Shown piece after piece: positions 18,801 to 26,942 of a stretch of DNA of 64,000 nt (position 1 is the stretch's first letter; each line of letters opens with the position of its first letter). Source of the stretch: Pedobacter aquatilis (GTDB taxonomy: Bacteria > Bacteroidota > Bacteroidia > Sphingobacteriales > Sphingobacteriaceae). The stretch spans positions 62,001 to 126,000 of the forward strand of contig NZ_JAUFPW010000033.1 in assembly GCF_030409415.1 (NCBI RefSeq), given 5' to 3'. The position numbers and the translations under genes are program-made. The notes below the pieces were generated by a model. It was not told where the DNA came from, did no database searches, and saw nothing but the letters and a program-made list of their open reading frames with translations.

Positions 18801-19479
18801 TGGTTTGCGCTATCTGTAGGGTGATGAGCACTTCATCCTGACCTGCTGATAATACGATTTCTTTGGTATTGTATCCGACTGAACTTATATTGAGCTTAGC
18901 GCTGACTGCTGAAATCAGGAGATTGAACTTTCCTGTTTTGTCTGTAGAAGTGCCGCCACTGCCTGTAGTATTCCCTATGGTTACATCTGCTAAAGGCTTG
19001 CCTTGTTCATCTACGACGATGCCCGAAATGTTACGGGCGGTAGGAGGGATAGCGTTGGCGGGCGTTTTTTCTCCGGCCCGAAGCTTTAAGAAAATAGTCT
19101 TGTCAAGAATTTCAAAAGTTAAGTTTCTCGAATCGGTTAAACGCTTTACAACATTATTCAGGGATTCCCCTTTAACGTCAATTGATATTTTTTCGGATTC
19201 GTTGATTGCGCCTTTAGTATACCAGAAATCGTATCCGCTCTGGCGCTCAATTTTATCCATTACAGTACGCAGCGCTGTGTTATTTTCTTTAAGGGTAATC
19301 GTCTGAGCCTTGGAGTTTGATGCGGACAGGCCAACGAAGAGGAGGATCAGGGTTACAGTGAGGTAGCACTTAATGAATGTGGTAATCAGGTATCTCCAGC
19401 ATATATGGTCAAAGGTCTTTCCGGTTGGTACCTCGCCGGGATTTTGCACATGATGTTCTCTTAGTTGATAAAAAATCAT
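15871..19479 (-). CDS. SusC/RagA-like TonB-dependent transporter with STN domain
   Basis: A 1202-residue outer-membrane TonB-dependent transporter. Order: a long cytoplasm-side leader with signal helix (about 30-58), STN domain (about 65-130), carboxypeptidase-D-like beta domain (about 148-225), plug with DIESVTILKDAAAASIWGSRA, then the barrel ending in ...LTLGINLTF. The STN domain normally contacts a FecR anti-sigma factor and signals substrate arrival to the ECF sigma; both genes lie upstream. The operon continues with SusD and a TlpA-like protein. The substrate cannot be read from the sequence. Confidence 0.92.
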   Translation of the reverse strand: MIFYQLREHHVQNPGEVPTGKTFDHICWRYLITTFIKCYLTVTLILLFVGLSASNSKAQTITLKENNTALRTVMDKIERQSGYDFWYTKGAINESEKISIDVKGESLNNVVKRLTDSRNLTFEILDKTIFLKLRAGEKTPANAIPPTARNISGIVVDEQGKPLADVTIGNTTGSGGTSTDKTGKFNLLISAVSAKLNISSVGYNTKEIVLSAGQDEVLITLQIAQTRLEDVQIVSTGYQSIPKERATGSFEQINNAELSRRPSSNILDKLENMAAGFLTNRNERGKDNLSIRGRSTIFSDATPLIILNNFPYEGNIADINPNDIESVTILKDAAAASIWGSRAGNGVIVLTTKRGRTGQPRINLSSTITFMQRPLVEELKRINSRDFLEFEQKLFDLGYFRANESLLTSGISFPAFTPFIESLRQARDGGITAEELNRRIEGFKGTDGAQALKQNFYRNSNIQRHAVNISGAGERSHYYLSAGLDKEVSSFVGQGNKRLSLRAQNSIELSKSVKAEFALNFINSKSEAGNNSGINLAVGGRQLYPYAKLVDENGKALAVDLNYNRVLLEQSSRLGFLNWEYSPLGEIYRRIYKSDNQELLANAGMDYQMIDGLSFSVKYQFRKAINTVENDNTASSYYTRNLINNFTQIITPTSLSRPVPIGDILTKTLTKINSHQARAQLSYSKSFSGVHEVNAIAGWEIRSLESLTNNGIMYGYFPNGGVVSSAIDFVTQWPQYSAGSRAGVTRASIPSGQSLSGITDRYWSYFTNASYSFKKRFTLSGSLRTDASNLFGVKANQKEVPLYSLGFSWKVDNESFYNSEFLPTLVLRTTYGTQGNVSKKASAYTTGNYVGNARNTGLPYMEISTPPNESLKWETLRQLNFGLDFGIKNDILAGSLEFYTKNGVNLLGQAPLDPTTGMGIGDSPPFYFGNVASIKGSGVDIRLSSSPLKGTVRWDVNLLYSYAKSRISDYLIRSSNFGNAYLSDFLINPSLGEPVYAIYAYPWGGLDAATGNPQGYLNGRLSSDYNRIISETFLQDMKSYNSAPTSFGSIRNTYGYKNFSLSFNISFQLGFYFRNPSVNYGVMATTWNGHSDYAKRWQKPGDERNTHVPSFSFPLNANRDQFYTYSSVLIERGDNIRFEDIALSYSLNKNQHKKLPFSNLTCSAYLNNLGLLWRANNQGLDPVSIYTPRNPANLTLGINLTF

Positions 19480-19541
19480 ACTTTTGTTTGGTTTGGTTAA
19501 TAAAATGTTAGGTTAGTGCTTGATGTTAATTTCCAGACTTT

Positions 19542-19578
19542 GCCGGTGGTGTTCTACGAAAACACCTCCGGCTTTTTT
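19542..19578 (+). terminator. Rightward terminator-like hairpin between FecR and SusC
   Basis: GCCGG-T-GGTGTT, 7-nt loop, AACACC-T-CCGGC, then six T residues, reading rightward, against the direction of FecR and SusC. An outer pair (TTCCAGAC with GTCTGG) extends the fold. A rightward terminator here has no coding gene to serve, so it could end a short antisense RNA across the SusC leader, as with DonS-type RNAs of Bacteroides SusC loci. Confidence 0.5.
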
Positions 19579-19669
19579 ATGTCTGGGAATCATTAACTAA
19601 AATTAAACTTCAAAAAATCTACATAGGCTTAAGGGTTTTAGGTGATACATTGGGTTAATTCTTGTGTGT

Positions 19670-20770
19670 TTAAGATTTGATGACCAGGATATTTATTCCG
19701 CGTTCTTCCTTTATCGAAAAGTTTACTCCGCTCATTGTAAGTAGTTTTAGCAATGTGGCTAAGCTGGATTTTCGTGAAATGCCTCCGGTTAAATGTATTT
19801 CAGGTATTACGCCTTGATATTTTACGCTAATCCCATACCACCGTTCAGCCTCATCAAGTATAGCTTTAAGACTGGCATTTTTGAATTTCAGCTTTCCGTT
19901 TTTCCAGGCGAGTGCGAGTTCAACATCGGCGACTGATTTTTTAAATTCGCCGTTCTCATTTGAAGCCTCTTCACCTGGAATAAGTTTAACTGAATTTTTA
20001 TTGCCTAAATGGTTAAGCTTAACAGACCCTTCCTCCAGGGTCGTCCTTATCGGGGCCCGGTAGGCATTGATGTTGAACTGCGTGCCTAATACTTCTAATT
20101 CCTGAGTTGCGGTGGTCACAATAAAAGGGTGATTTTTATCTTTTGCTACTTCAAAGTAGGCCTCGCCGCTGACAAGTTTTACCCTCCGCTCAGAACGCTC
20201 TTGAAAACTGGTTGGATATTGTAAAACTGTAGCGGCGTTCAGCCATACTTTGGTGCCGTCGGATAACACTATCTTGTATTCACCGCCTTTGGGGGTGGTA
20301 ATGGTTTGATTGCATGTTGTCTTTGTATTATTAAGAATGGATCCGTCCGGGTAGGAGATCGTATTCTGCGCTATTATGACCTCTTTTTGCTGTGTTGCTA
20401 GCTGAAGTTGCTGTCCGCTTGCTAGGGTGATGGTGGCGCGGTTTCCGGCTGGATATATTTTTTCTGCTGTGATTAGGCTTCGATCAGTTGAGGTCTTACT
20501 TGGTAGCAGGAACCACAGGCTGATACTTAATATTACTGCGGCTGCGGCGCTGGACATGTATAACCATAGTTTAGGATTGGGCTTACTTTGAGGTTTCTGG
20601 GGTAGCTGGGCGTAAATCTTAGCGCCTATCGCTTTTATGGGTCGTTCGGATAGATCAATGCCCTGCTCATTGTAGTGCATAAGGCTTTCTTCCAGTAAGT
20701 CAATTTCTGCCGGACTGCACTGACCGGTTTTATATCTGTTGAGGAGTTGTTGTATTTCTTCTGCTGTCAT
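19670..20770 (-). CDS. FecR-type anti-sigma factor
   Basis: A 366-residue inner-membrane protein with an N-terminal cytoplasmic anti-sigma part (residues 1-65), one membrane helix (about 66-87), a periplasmic FecR domain (TPKGGEYKIVLSDGTKVWLN; GEAYFEV) and a C-terminal DUF4974-type domain. It would hold the ECF sigma factor and receive the signal from the STN domain of SusC. The sigma gene, normally immediately upstream, is separated from it by an oppositely oriented SIR2 gene, so FecR now needs a promoter of its own in the 20771-21001 gap. Confidence 0.9.
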   Translation of the reverse strand: MTAEEIQQLLNRYKTGQCSPAEIDLLEESLMHYNEQGIDLSERPIKAIGAKIYAQLPQKPQSKPNPKLWLYMSSAAAAVILSISLWFLLPSKTSTDRSLITAEKIYPAGNRATITLASGQQLQLATQQKEVIIAQNTISYPDGSILNNTKTTCNQTITTPKGGEYKIVLSDGTKVWLNAATVLQYPTSFQERSERRVKLVSGEAYFEVAKDKNHPFIVTTATQELEVLGTQFNINAYRAPIRTTLEEGSVKLNHLGNKNSVKLIPGEEASNENGEFKKSVADVELALAWKNGKLKFKNASLKAILDEAERWYGISVKYQGVIPEIHLTGGISRKSSLATLLKLLTMSGVNFSIKEERGINILVIKS

Positions 20771-21001
20771 CCCTGGTGTGGATTTGGGTTGTTTGAAGGG
20801 TAGACAGTTTTGCGTGGAGGAACAATAAGATCTATTTTGTTTTTTTGCGGATTGATTGGAATTGTTCTTATGCTGTGGTTAGGTTTTTTCCTCCACTGTA
20901 ATTTTATTTTTTTATTCCTAATAAGGAGTGTTAGCCTGAATCCTTTATTTGTGGACAAGTATTTTTTAGAGATATTTAAATTTTTACGATTTTGATGCGC
21001 T

Positions 21002-22900
21002 ATGACAACGGAGAACCTTTTTAAACTTATTCGCCAAAACCAAATCTGTCTTTGGATCGGATCAGGTTTTTCGCTTTATGCTGGCATGCCTTCAGTAGCC
21101 AATATAAAGGATCTATTAATTGATTCCCTTAAGCCTGCTGAGAAACCATACATTAACCCTAATGATTCATTGCAGCGAATCACCAGAGATTTCCAGATAT
21201 TAAAGGGACGTGAGCATATGATTTCGTTATTAAAAGTGCATTTCAATGTGCTGCCCGTAGATACGCACCTGCACGATTTGTTAGCAAGAATATCGCATTT
21301 TCGCTCAATAATTACCACCAACTATGATAAGTTAATTGAGCAAAGTTATACCAGAAAGTTAGGTGTAATGGTTTCAGATGAAGATGTTTTTCTAGCGGCA
21401 CAAGCGCCTCATAAACTGTATAAAGTGCATGGTGATATTGACCGACCAGATTCTATTGTGTTAACAGAGGATGATTATAATAAGCACTATAACCGTGATT
21501 TTAAAACTCCGTTTTTGGCCTCGGTGATTTCTGAGATTGCGGGCAAGCATATGATTTTTCTCGGTTATGGTTACGAAGATGGTAACATTTTGGCTGATTT
21601 TGAAAAAATCGAAGAAAAGTCTGATTTTTCTGATCGCAAAAAGATCTTAGTCTGCCCCGCTATTACCAATCCAATACAAAAGAAAAGAATTTTGGATTTA
21701 GGTATAGAGCATTTTGAAATGACTGGGGAGGTATTTTTAACCGGGCTGATTGAAGACATCAAGAAAAATTTACTCGCTGACCATGCTGAAGGTTTGGTAG
21801 ATAGTCAGGTTGCCCAGGACTTCGCCACAGCCTTCGATATGAAGGTTTCTATAAATGCATCATCAAAGGATGAGCAACACATGACACTGGAGAAAGCCAA
21901 TGGGCCTTCAACTTATAATCTTGTATTAACTACGAAACATGAGGGGCTGAAGGCGAAGTTGAAAGATTTCGATAGTTTCGATCCGATTGAAATTCAAAGG
22001 GATCAGCTGGAGAGTTTTCTTTTGGCTGTTGAAGGTTTCCATATATTGACGCAGGAAACTTTGGCTCATTTTACGCTCGAACCTGTTCCGACCAGTACCG
22101 GGAAATTTTCGATTGAATTTCCCGAACAGGATTACGAACTGGAAAACATCAGGTTTCAGTTTTTTGCTGGGAACGGTAAGATCAGGGTAATCGCGGAAAT
22201 TTATGACTACCGGCTTCAGATTGACGCGCAACTTTCAGATGGGAGGATACCCATGAATTTTAAAATAAATGGTGGTAAGGAGGGGAATTCCTCGAAGAGA
22301 CTTGTGAAAGTTTTTAAAGTGCTGCATCTTTTGTTTTCCGGGGCAGAGTTCAGGATTTTGGTAGAAAAAGGAGGGAGTTATAACTGGAAGTTTGATGCGC
22401 AGGATGTTAGTGCAGAATTCCACGAGTACTACGAGTTCTTCAAAGATTTGAATGATATAGAGAAATATTTCAAGGTTGATTTTGGTTTGCTGGGCACAGG
22501 GGACTATAAGCAGGAAGTAATAAATAATGTTCGAAAGCTTACAAGTTTGATCAAAAATAAATATTATGCCAATAGGGATCCGGAGGGATTAGATATCGTG
22601 AGAATGCCACCGACGCCGAGGGTTTATGAGTTTCTGGAAAATGAAATGGTGGAAGATGCTTACCTATATTTGAGTGCAGATACTGATGTGATTATAAATC
22701 TGTTTGGTGTGCAATTACATTTAGGCCGGGAACAGATATGTTTACTGCAACCGTCTCTTGTAAAATCTGATAGGTCGAACCGGACGGCAACGCTTTTAGC
22801 TAAAGATCATGTGAATATCTTTTATTACGGGCGTTTTGGTTTGCATAAGGCGAAAGGTGCGGTTACGGTGTGGAGTGCAAAAGATTATACAGAGGATTAA
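21002..22900 (+). CDS. SIR2-domain protein, probable NAD-depleting defence gene
   Basis: The N-terminal 260 residues are a SIR2-like NAD-binding domain: GSGFS (20-24), TTNYD (105-109), KVHGD with the catalytic-type H143, and FLGYGYED. SIR2 domains of this class act as NADases in several antiphage systems. The remaining 370 residues have no recognised domain and may sense the trigger. Single-gene organisation resembles Thoeris- or DSR-type effectors without their partners. The gene is inserted in reverse between an ECF sigma gene and its FecR gene, converging with sigma (61 bp between stops) and diverging from FecR, which suggests acquisition. Confidence 0.75.
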   Translation: MTTENLFKLIRQNQICLWIGSGFSLYAGMPSVANIKDLLIDSLKPAEKPYINPNDSLQRITRDFQILKGREHMISLLKVHFNVLPVDTHLHDLLARISHFRSIITTNYDKLIEQSYTRKLGVMVSDEDVFLAAQAPHKLYKVHGDIDRPDSIVLTEDDYNKHYNRDFKTPFLASVISEIAGKHMIFLGYGYEDGNILADFEKIEEKSDFSDRKKILVCPAITNPIQKKRILDLGIEHFEMTGEVFLTGLIEDIKKNLLADHAEGLVDSQVAQDFATAFDMKVSINASSKDEQHMTLEKANGPSTYNLVLTTKHEGLKAKLKDFDSFDPIEIQRDQLESFLLAVEGFHILTQETLAHFTLEPVPTSTGKFSIEFPEQDYELENIRFQFFAGNGKIRVIAEIYDYRLQIDAQLSDGRIPMNFKINGGKEGNSSKRLVKVFKVLHLLFSGAEFRILVEKGGSYNWKFDAQDVSAEFHEYYEFFKDLNDIEKYFKVDFGLLGTGDYKQEVINNVRKLTSLIKNKYYANRDPEGLDIVRMPPTPRVYEFLENEMVEDAYLYLSADTDVIINLFGVQLHLGREQICLLQPSLVKSDRSNRTATLLAKDHVNIFYYGRFGLHKAKGAVTVWSAKDYTED

Positions 22901-22961
22901 GCGGATTGAGCCTAACAAACAACATTCGTAAAGCGCTGTTTGACAGAGCTAATTCTGGTTT

Positions 22962-23525
22962 TTACAAGAAAAAAAGCAGGACTAGCTTTGTTTTTAAAAT
23001 TTTAAGTGCATTAGAGATTTGCTTGGTGACGTTGTACTCTGATGTTTCGAGAGTTTGGGCGATCTCCTTGTGGGTATAGTGGTTGGTCCGGCTTAGCTCA
23101 AAAATCTTTCTCATTTTTTTTGGAAGAAGATTGATTTGTTTATCTATATATTCCTGGAGTTGCTGGGTTCTGATGTGGTGGTCTGCTGGAACCGAGTAAT
23201 TCTGTTTCAGATGGGTTTGCAGGAACTCGGTATATCTCTCCGCAGTTTTTTCGCTGGCGATACTGTTTAATATCCTATTTCTTAATGATTTGTATAGGTA
23301 TGCTGCGCAATTTTCGGGAACTGGTAATTGTCTTCTATTATCCCATAGGTTAGTAAAAAGTTCTTGTACAAGATCTTTTACTTTTTCCTCGTCATGAAGT
23401 TTCTTGTAAGCAAATATGATAAGTAGATAATGGTATCGGTTGTAGAGTTCGGTGTACGCGGAATGGTTATCTTCTCTAAGAAGATAGACTAATTCTGAGT
23501 CTGGGAGAGATTTGATTCTGGACAT
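22962..23525 (-). CDS. ECF (sigma-70 family) sigma factor
   Basis: A 187-residue extracytoplasmic-function sigma factor. Region 2 is visible as AYTELYNRYHYLLIIFAYKKLHDEEKVKDLVQ (written here in overlapping parts: AYTELYNRYH, DLVQELFTNLW), and region 4 as LPKKMRKIFELSRTNHYTH followed by EIAQTLETSEYNVTK. It would direct transcription of the SusC-SusD-TlpA operon once FecR releases it. It is cut off from fecR by the SIR2 gene. Its leader (23526-23692) can form the branched structure listed separately. Confidence 0.9.
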   Translation of the reverse strand: MSRIKSLPDSELVYLLREDNHSAYTELYNRYHYLLIIFAYKKLHDEEKVKDLVQELFTNLWDNRRQLPVPENCAAYLYKSLRNRILNSIASEKTAERYTEFLQTHLKQNYSVPADHHIRTQQLQEYIDKQINLLPKKMRKIFELSRTNHYTHKEIAQTLETSEYNVTKQISNALKILKTKLVLLFFL

Positions 23526-23573
23526 GGCGTCATATTGTGTTCACTAATATGAGCCTCGTATTGAAGTGACTGG

Positions 23574-23692
23574 AAAAAATAAGGCCGGTAACTTGCAATG
23601 ACTAATGTAGAAAGGCTCTGGTAAGCCATATTCCTTTCGGAATATCCACACACTAATTCATAAGCAAGCACCGGCCCTATTTTATAGGGCTT
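23574..23692 (-). ncRNA. Candidate structured leader RNA of the sigma gene, possible attenuator
   Basis: Read leftward, toward the sigma gene: hairpin P4 (GCCCTA/TAGGGC, 23674-23690); then P1, GGCCGGT (23676-23670) plus CTTGC (23668-23664), pairing with GCAAG (23596-23592) and ACCGGCC (23589-23583). P1 encloses a perfect 7-bp stem with a GAAA loop (23628-23645) and a short GGCT/AGCC stem (23614-23627). TTATTTTTT (23582-23574) follows P1, as at a terminator. P4 and P1 share bases 23674-23676, so they exclude each other. The distance to the sigma ATG is about 48 bp. Nothing else is seen in 23693-23972 apart from A/T-rich sequence. Confidence 0.5.
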
Positions 23693-23972
23693 AATGCTTT
23701 ACTTACACTAGTGTGGAAAATTTACCAGATTTATCTACTAGGCTCGTACACTGTCCATTATTCAGACAGCAAATTTATTAATTTAATCGCTCAATAGAAA
23801 CATAGTTTCTTACATATTAAGTTAACCACCGAATTGTTTATGAGATTTCTTCTTATGTTAACCAAATATACAAAAAAAAACATATATAAATACAAAAATA
23901 TTGTAGTTTAATATAATAAAACTATAGTATTTGTGTAGGTCACTCCATCATTAATTCAAGATTTTTGTATTA

Positions 23973-24335
23973 ATGGTACATATTGGAAAAATTATACGTG
24001 ATTTAGTTAGAGAGCGAGGGCTCAAAGCAGTTGAAGTCTCGACATTCATGAGTATGAGCACTTCAAATTTATTCGATATTTACAAACGAGAGGAGATTGA
24101 CATATATAAATTAGGTAAATTCTCTGAGTTACTCAATGACAATCTATTCAAGCATTATTTGACAAAAGAAGCGCTTAAAAAGATTTTTGGAAGTGAAATC
24201 TCTGGGCTCGAAGATCGTGTTCGAGCTTTAGAAATTGAGGTCTTAAACAATGTCACAACTATCAATAACTTGCATGACCTCATAGAGAATCAAAAAAAAG
24301 TTATTGCTCTTCAAGAAGAAAAGTTGAGAAAATAA
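23973..24335 (+). CDS. Small XRE-like HTH protein with coiled-coil tail
   Basis: A 120-residue protein. Residues 1-70 look like an XRE-type helix-turn-helix (IIRDLVRERGLKAVEVSTFM; MSTSNLFDIYKREEI), and residues 75-118 form a predicted coiled coil with regular Leu/Val/Ile spacing. This is a common Bacteroidota architecture for small dimeric regulators. It stands alone, flanked by long A/T-rich sequence upstream and a convergent gene downstream. The target is unknown. Confidence 0.65.
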   Translation: MVHIGKIIRDLVRERGLKAVEVSTFMSMSTSNLFDIYKREEIDIYKLGKFSELLNDNLFKHYLTKEALKKIFGSEISGLEDRVRALEIEVLNNVTTINNLHDLIENQKKVIALQEEKLRK

Positions 24336-24378
24336 CCAAGGCTAAAGTATTTTTTGAATTTTTAAGGCGATATGACTA

Positions 24379-24702
24379 CTAATCTTTAGCCTCATAGGGC
24401 AACTTGAAGCGTTCAGGATTAGTTATCATTTCTCTCCATTCCCAAAATCTCCAGGGCTTTAAATTAAAAGTTCTGTAGAGGGTTTTGTTAGGATTATTTG
24501 GATTCTCTACCTTAAAACGATTAAATCTTATTTTGCAAACCTCAAAATCTAATCCTTTACCTGCATGTTCCTGATACTTAAAACTACCATCCTTATTTTG
24601 ATAAGCATAATCTTCTTGAAAAAAGAATGAAATTGGCGGCAAGTTTGATATGATGATTAGCGCTAAAATAGCGATAAGTGTGATTTTTGTTATCTTTTTC
24701 AT
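24379..24702 (-). CDS. Small membrane-anchored hypothetical protein
   Basis: A 107-residue protein with one N-terminal hydrophobic helix (ITLIAILALIIISNLPPISF) and a polar C-terminal domain rich in aromatic residues (KPWRFWEWREM). The frame extends further upstream, but ATG 24702 gives a sensible membrane anchor and avoids overlap with the lipoprotein gene that ends at 24713. The two are probably co-transcribed. It may be a partner or immunity protein for that lipoprotein; this is inferred from order only. Confidence 0.55.
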   Translation of the reverse strand: MKKITKITLIAILALIIISNLPPISFFFQEDYAYQNKDGSFKYQEHAGKGLDFEVCKIRFNRFKVENPNNPNKTLYRTFNLKPWRFWEWREMITNPERFKLPYEAKD

Positions 24703-24712
24703 GTCTTTATCT

Positions 24713-26122
24713 TTAATTACACTCCCCTTTACTAGCAGGGATATTTCCACCACCTTCATTAATGTCTGAATTTGGATTGTTGGTTTTCTGTTCTCTCAAT
24801 GCACTTGCCATGCCTGCGGGTGTTTTTGCATAACCGGCACCACCTGGTCCACTAATTCCTATGGCTGTCGTAGGATCTGGAATTGGGATACCACCAGCCT
24901 GACCTGCGCCATAAGCGAAAGCTGAGCAATTAAAATCGGTAAAATGATATCGTTCTGGCGGTTTGCTAATATAATTTATTACTTTCTGAAAGCTATCACC
25001 ATTAACGTAATAGGTTGAGCTTATGTTATATCGAATGTCTCCATTATCCAAAACTTGAGACTTGGAATCAAGTTTTTCTAATCCAGAACCTGTTGGATAA
25101 AACCCTACGGTTTGGGTAATTGTCGTATTGCCGCTCGTTTTGCTGAGCGATATGGCAACATGACCAAAACTATTTGAGCCAACATTAAAGGAAGTTCCTG
25201 GCTGAGGTTCTACAACATAGATCCTTACAACTAATGCAGCATTGGGGTCTGCGATTTGTGAAAAGCAGTCCATCATTTTTTTTGGGTCAACTTTATTACT
25301 ATTTTCTCCGGGCAAGTTTGATGGGACGGGGGTGACCGGGGTCGGGTAGGTTGGTAAAGGGGCGCCACCACCGCCACCTCCGGAACTTTCTCCTCCTGAT
25401 GATACGCCATTTCCACCACCCCAATAGGTCATTCCGTCATCGTAAAATGAATAGCTGCATATTCTTTCTGAGTGGACGGTAAAATCTCCATTGCCATCGA
25501 CGTAGCTGTCCTGGTACCAGGCGCAGGTTTCTATTGCCTGCATACGCATCAGTCTGCCTTGAGCCCCCTTTAGCGGGTTCAGGTCTGCAAGTGTTCCTTT
25601 TTTTTGCAGCTCAAAATTTTCTTTTGGTCCGGTTTCCCCAACCTGTTTTCCTTCGCTATACAATTGGCCTCCTGTTAATTTGTACGCTAAGTCGTATTCA
25701 AATACCCTGCCTGTGAAGTTGGAATTACGGACATCTCCTTTTTGAAGATAAACTGCGTCTGGTATCACCTCTATAATACGGGCCTCGACTAGATTGGTTT
25801 TACTATCTCTTTTTATGGCCAGTTGCCGGAAACCTTGTTCAATACCCTGGTATATTGGCTTGCCGGGAAGGTTCAATTTCCAGATGTTGCCATCTTTTGT
25901 GGTTGTATTAGTTGCTTTTTGCCAGTCCAATTGCAGGTTGTTTATCTTGAAACCATCATTCGTCTGGTGGTTTTGTGCTTGCTTGATGTAAGCTTTTGCA
26001 TCAGCTAAGGTCAGGGTTATTTTTGTTGGGGATTGAACTGGACTGGATTGATTGATATTGTCTTTCCTGCAAGCAGAAGAAGCAAAAATGAGGAGGGTGA
26101 ATATTTTAAGTTTTGTGTTCAT
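24713..26122 (-). CDS. Lipoprotein with a possible papain-like C-terminal domain
   Basis: A 469-residue lipoprotein with a lipobox at C18 (ASSAC). Residues 20-230 are an unrecognised exported domain; a Gly/Ser/Pro-rich linker (about 235-275) follows. The C-terminal 190 residues contain FGHVAISLSK and, about 75 residues later, HFTDFNCSAFAYGAG. The His...Cys order suggests a permuted papain-like (LRAT/NlpC-type) fold, typical of peptidoglycan or lipid hydrolases and of toxin modules. A small membrane protein follows 10 bp later. Function is unproven. Confidence 0.55.
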   Translation of the reverse strand: MNTKLKIFTLLIFASSACRKDNINQSSPVQSPTKITLTLADAKAYIKQAQNHQTNDGFKINNLQLDWQKATNTTTKDGNIWKLNLPGKPIYQGIEQGFRQLAIKRDSKTNLVEARIIEVIPDAVYLQKGDVRNSNFTGRVFEYDLAYKLTGGQLYSEGKQVGETGPKENFELQKKGTLADLNPLKGAQGRLMRMQAIETCAWYQDSYVDGNGDFTVHSERICSYSFYDDGMTYWGGGNGVSSGGESSGGGGGGAPLPTYPTPVTPVPSNLPGENSNKVDPKKMMDCFSQIADPNAALVVRIYVVEPQPGTSFNVGSNSFGHVAISLSKTSGNTTITQTVGFYPTGSGLEKLDSKSQVLDNGDIRYNISSTYYVNGDSFQKVINYISKPPERYHFTDFNCSAFAYGAGQAGGIPIPDPTTAIGISGPGGAGYAKTPAGMASALREQKTNNPNSDINEGGGNIPASKGECN

Positions 26123-26148
26123 AACGGAATTTATAGGTTAAAACCATA

Positions 26149-26775
26149 CTAATTTTGAGTGCCATTCTGTGTCACCTGACACAATCCCAGCTTTTTACGA
26201 TGAATTCGTGATAGGGTTTCCCTGCTAATTCCAAGGTAAGAGGCGATATTACTTTGAGTGGTTTTTTGCTCAATGTCAGGGTGCTTTTCAAGCAGCATTT
26301 CGTAGCGGTGTTCCGGGGTCTGGGTGCGAAGGAAAAGTGCACGTTCTTCGCTTAACATATAATATTTCTGGGTTACAATCCGGCCAAGTAAGTTTCCTTC
26401 TTGAAAATCCGCATAGTAACTATTCAATTGGTTCCAGGTTAAAGATTGAAGTTTGCAGTCCTCAAGTACTTCAATATACTCGTAAGCGGGTCTCTGAGTG
26501 AAAAAACTATACACGGAGATCATCAAATCACCTTTTCCCATAAACCAGGTAGTACACTCTTTACCGTTATTGTCTATGAAATAAGCTCGTAAAAATCCAC
26601 AGCGGATAAAGTAAATCCTGCGGGCGATTTCTCCTGGATTTAGTAGCAGGTGTTTTCGTTTAAAGGTCTCTGTGAGAGCTTCTTCGTTTACGCGCTTTTG
26701 GAAGGGTGCGGGTAGGGGAATAATGAGGCCTAAAGTCTCCAGGAGATCGGCTTCGGTTTTTGGATGATTTTTCAT
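26149..26775 (-). CDS. Crp/Fnr-family transcription regulator
   Basis: A 208-residue protein with a cNMP-binding domain (LLNPGEIARRIYFIRCGFLR, residues about 45-125) and a C-terminal helix-turn-helix (TQSNIASYLGISRETLSRIH). The Gly-Ile-Ser-Arg-Glu-Thr-Leu segment is the usual recognition helix of this family. It lies 26 bp upstream of the lipoprotein gene on the same strand, so it may control or be co-transcribed with that operon, and it is divergent from rteC. Confidence 0.85.
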   Translation of the reverse strand: MKNHPKTEADLLETLGLIIPLPAPFQKRVNEEALTETFKRKHLLLNPGEIARRIYFIRCGFLRAYFIDNNGKECTTWFMGKGDLMISVYSFFTQRPAYEYIEVLEDCKLQSLTWNQLNSYYADFQEGNLLGRIVTQKYYMLSEERALFLRTQTPEHRYEMLLEKHPDIEQKTTQSNIASYLGISRETLSRIHRKKLGLCQVTQNGTQN

Positions 26776-26942
26776 GGGCGGTCGATTGTGTCACAAATCA
26801 ACTTTTTGCTCATTAAACCTCGATAATATTGTCCTGTCGGAAGGGATATATTGAAAACGTAGATGTTTTGAATTTATTTTATTCAAGCGTTTTTTTGCCT
26901 TCAGACGGTTCTATAAGTTTTAGCATTTAAAATCTTAAAGGT

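Noticed and set aside
18422..19306. Two open frames on the plus strand opposite SusC
   Set aside because: Antisense shadows of the SusC STN and plug region; no start context or domain.
23583..23676. Seven-base acceptor-like helix suggesting a tRNA
   Set aside because: No T-loop sequence, anticodon arm or CCA end in the right places; treated as a leader RNA.
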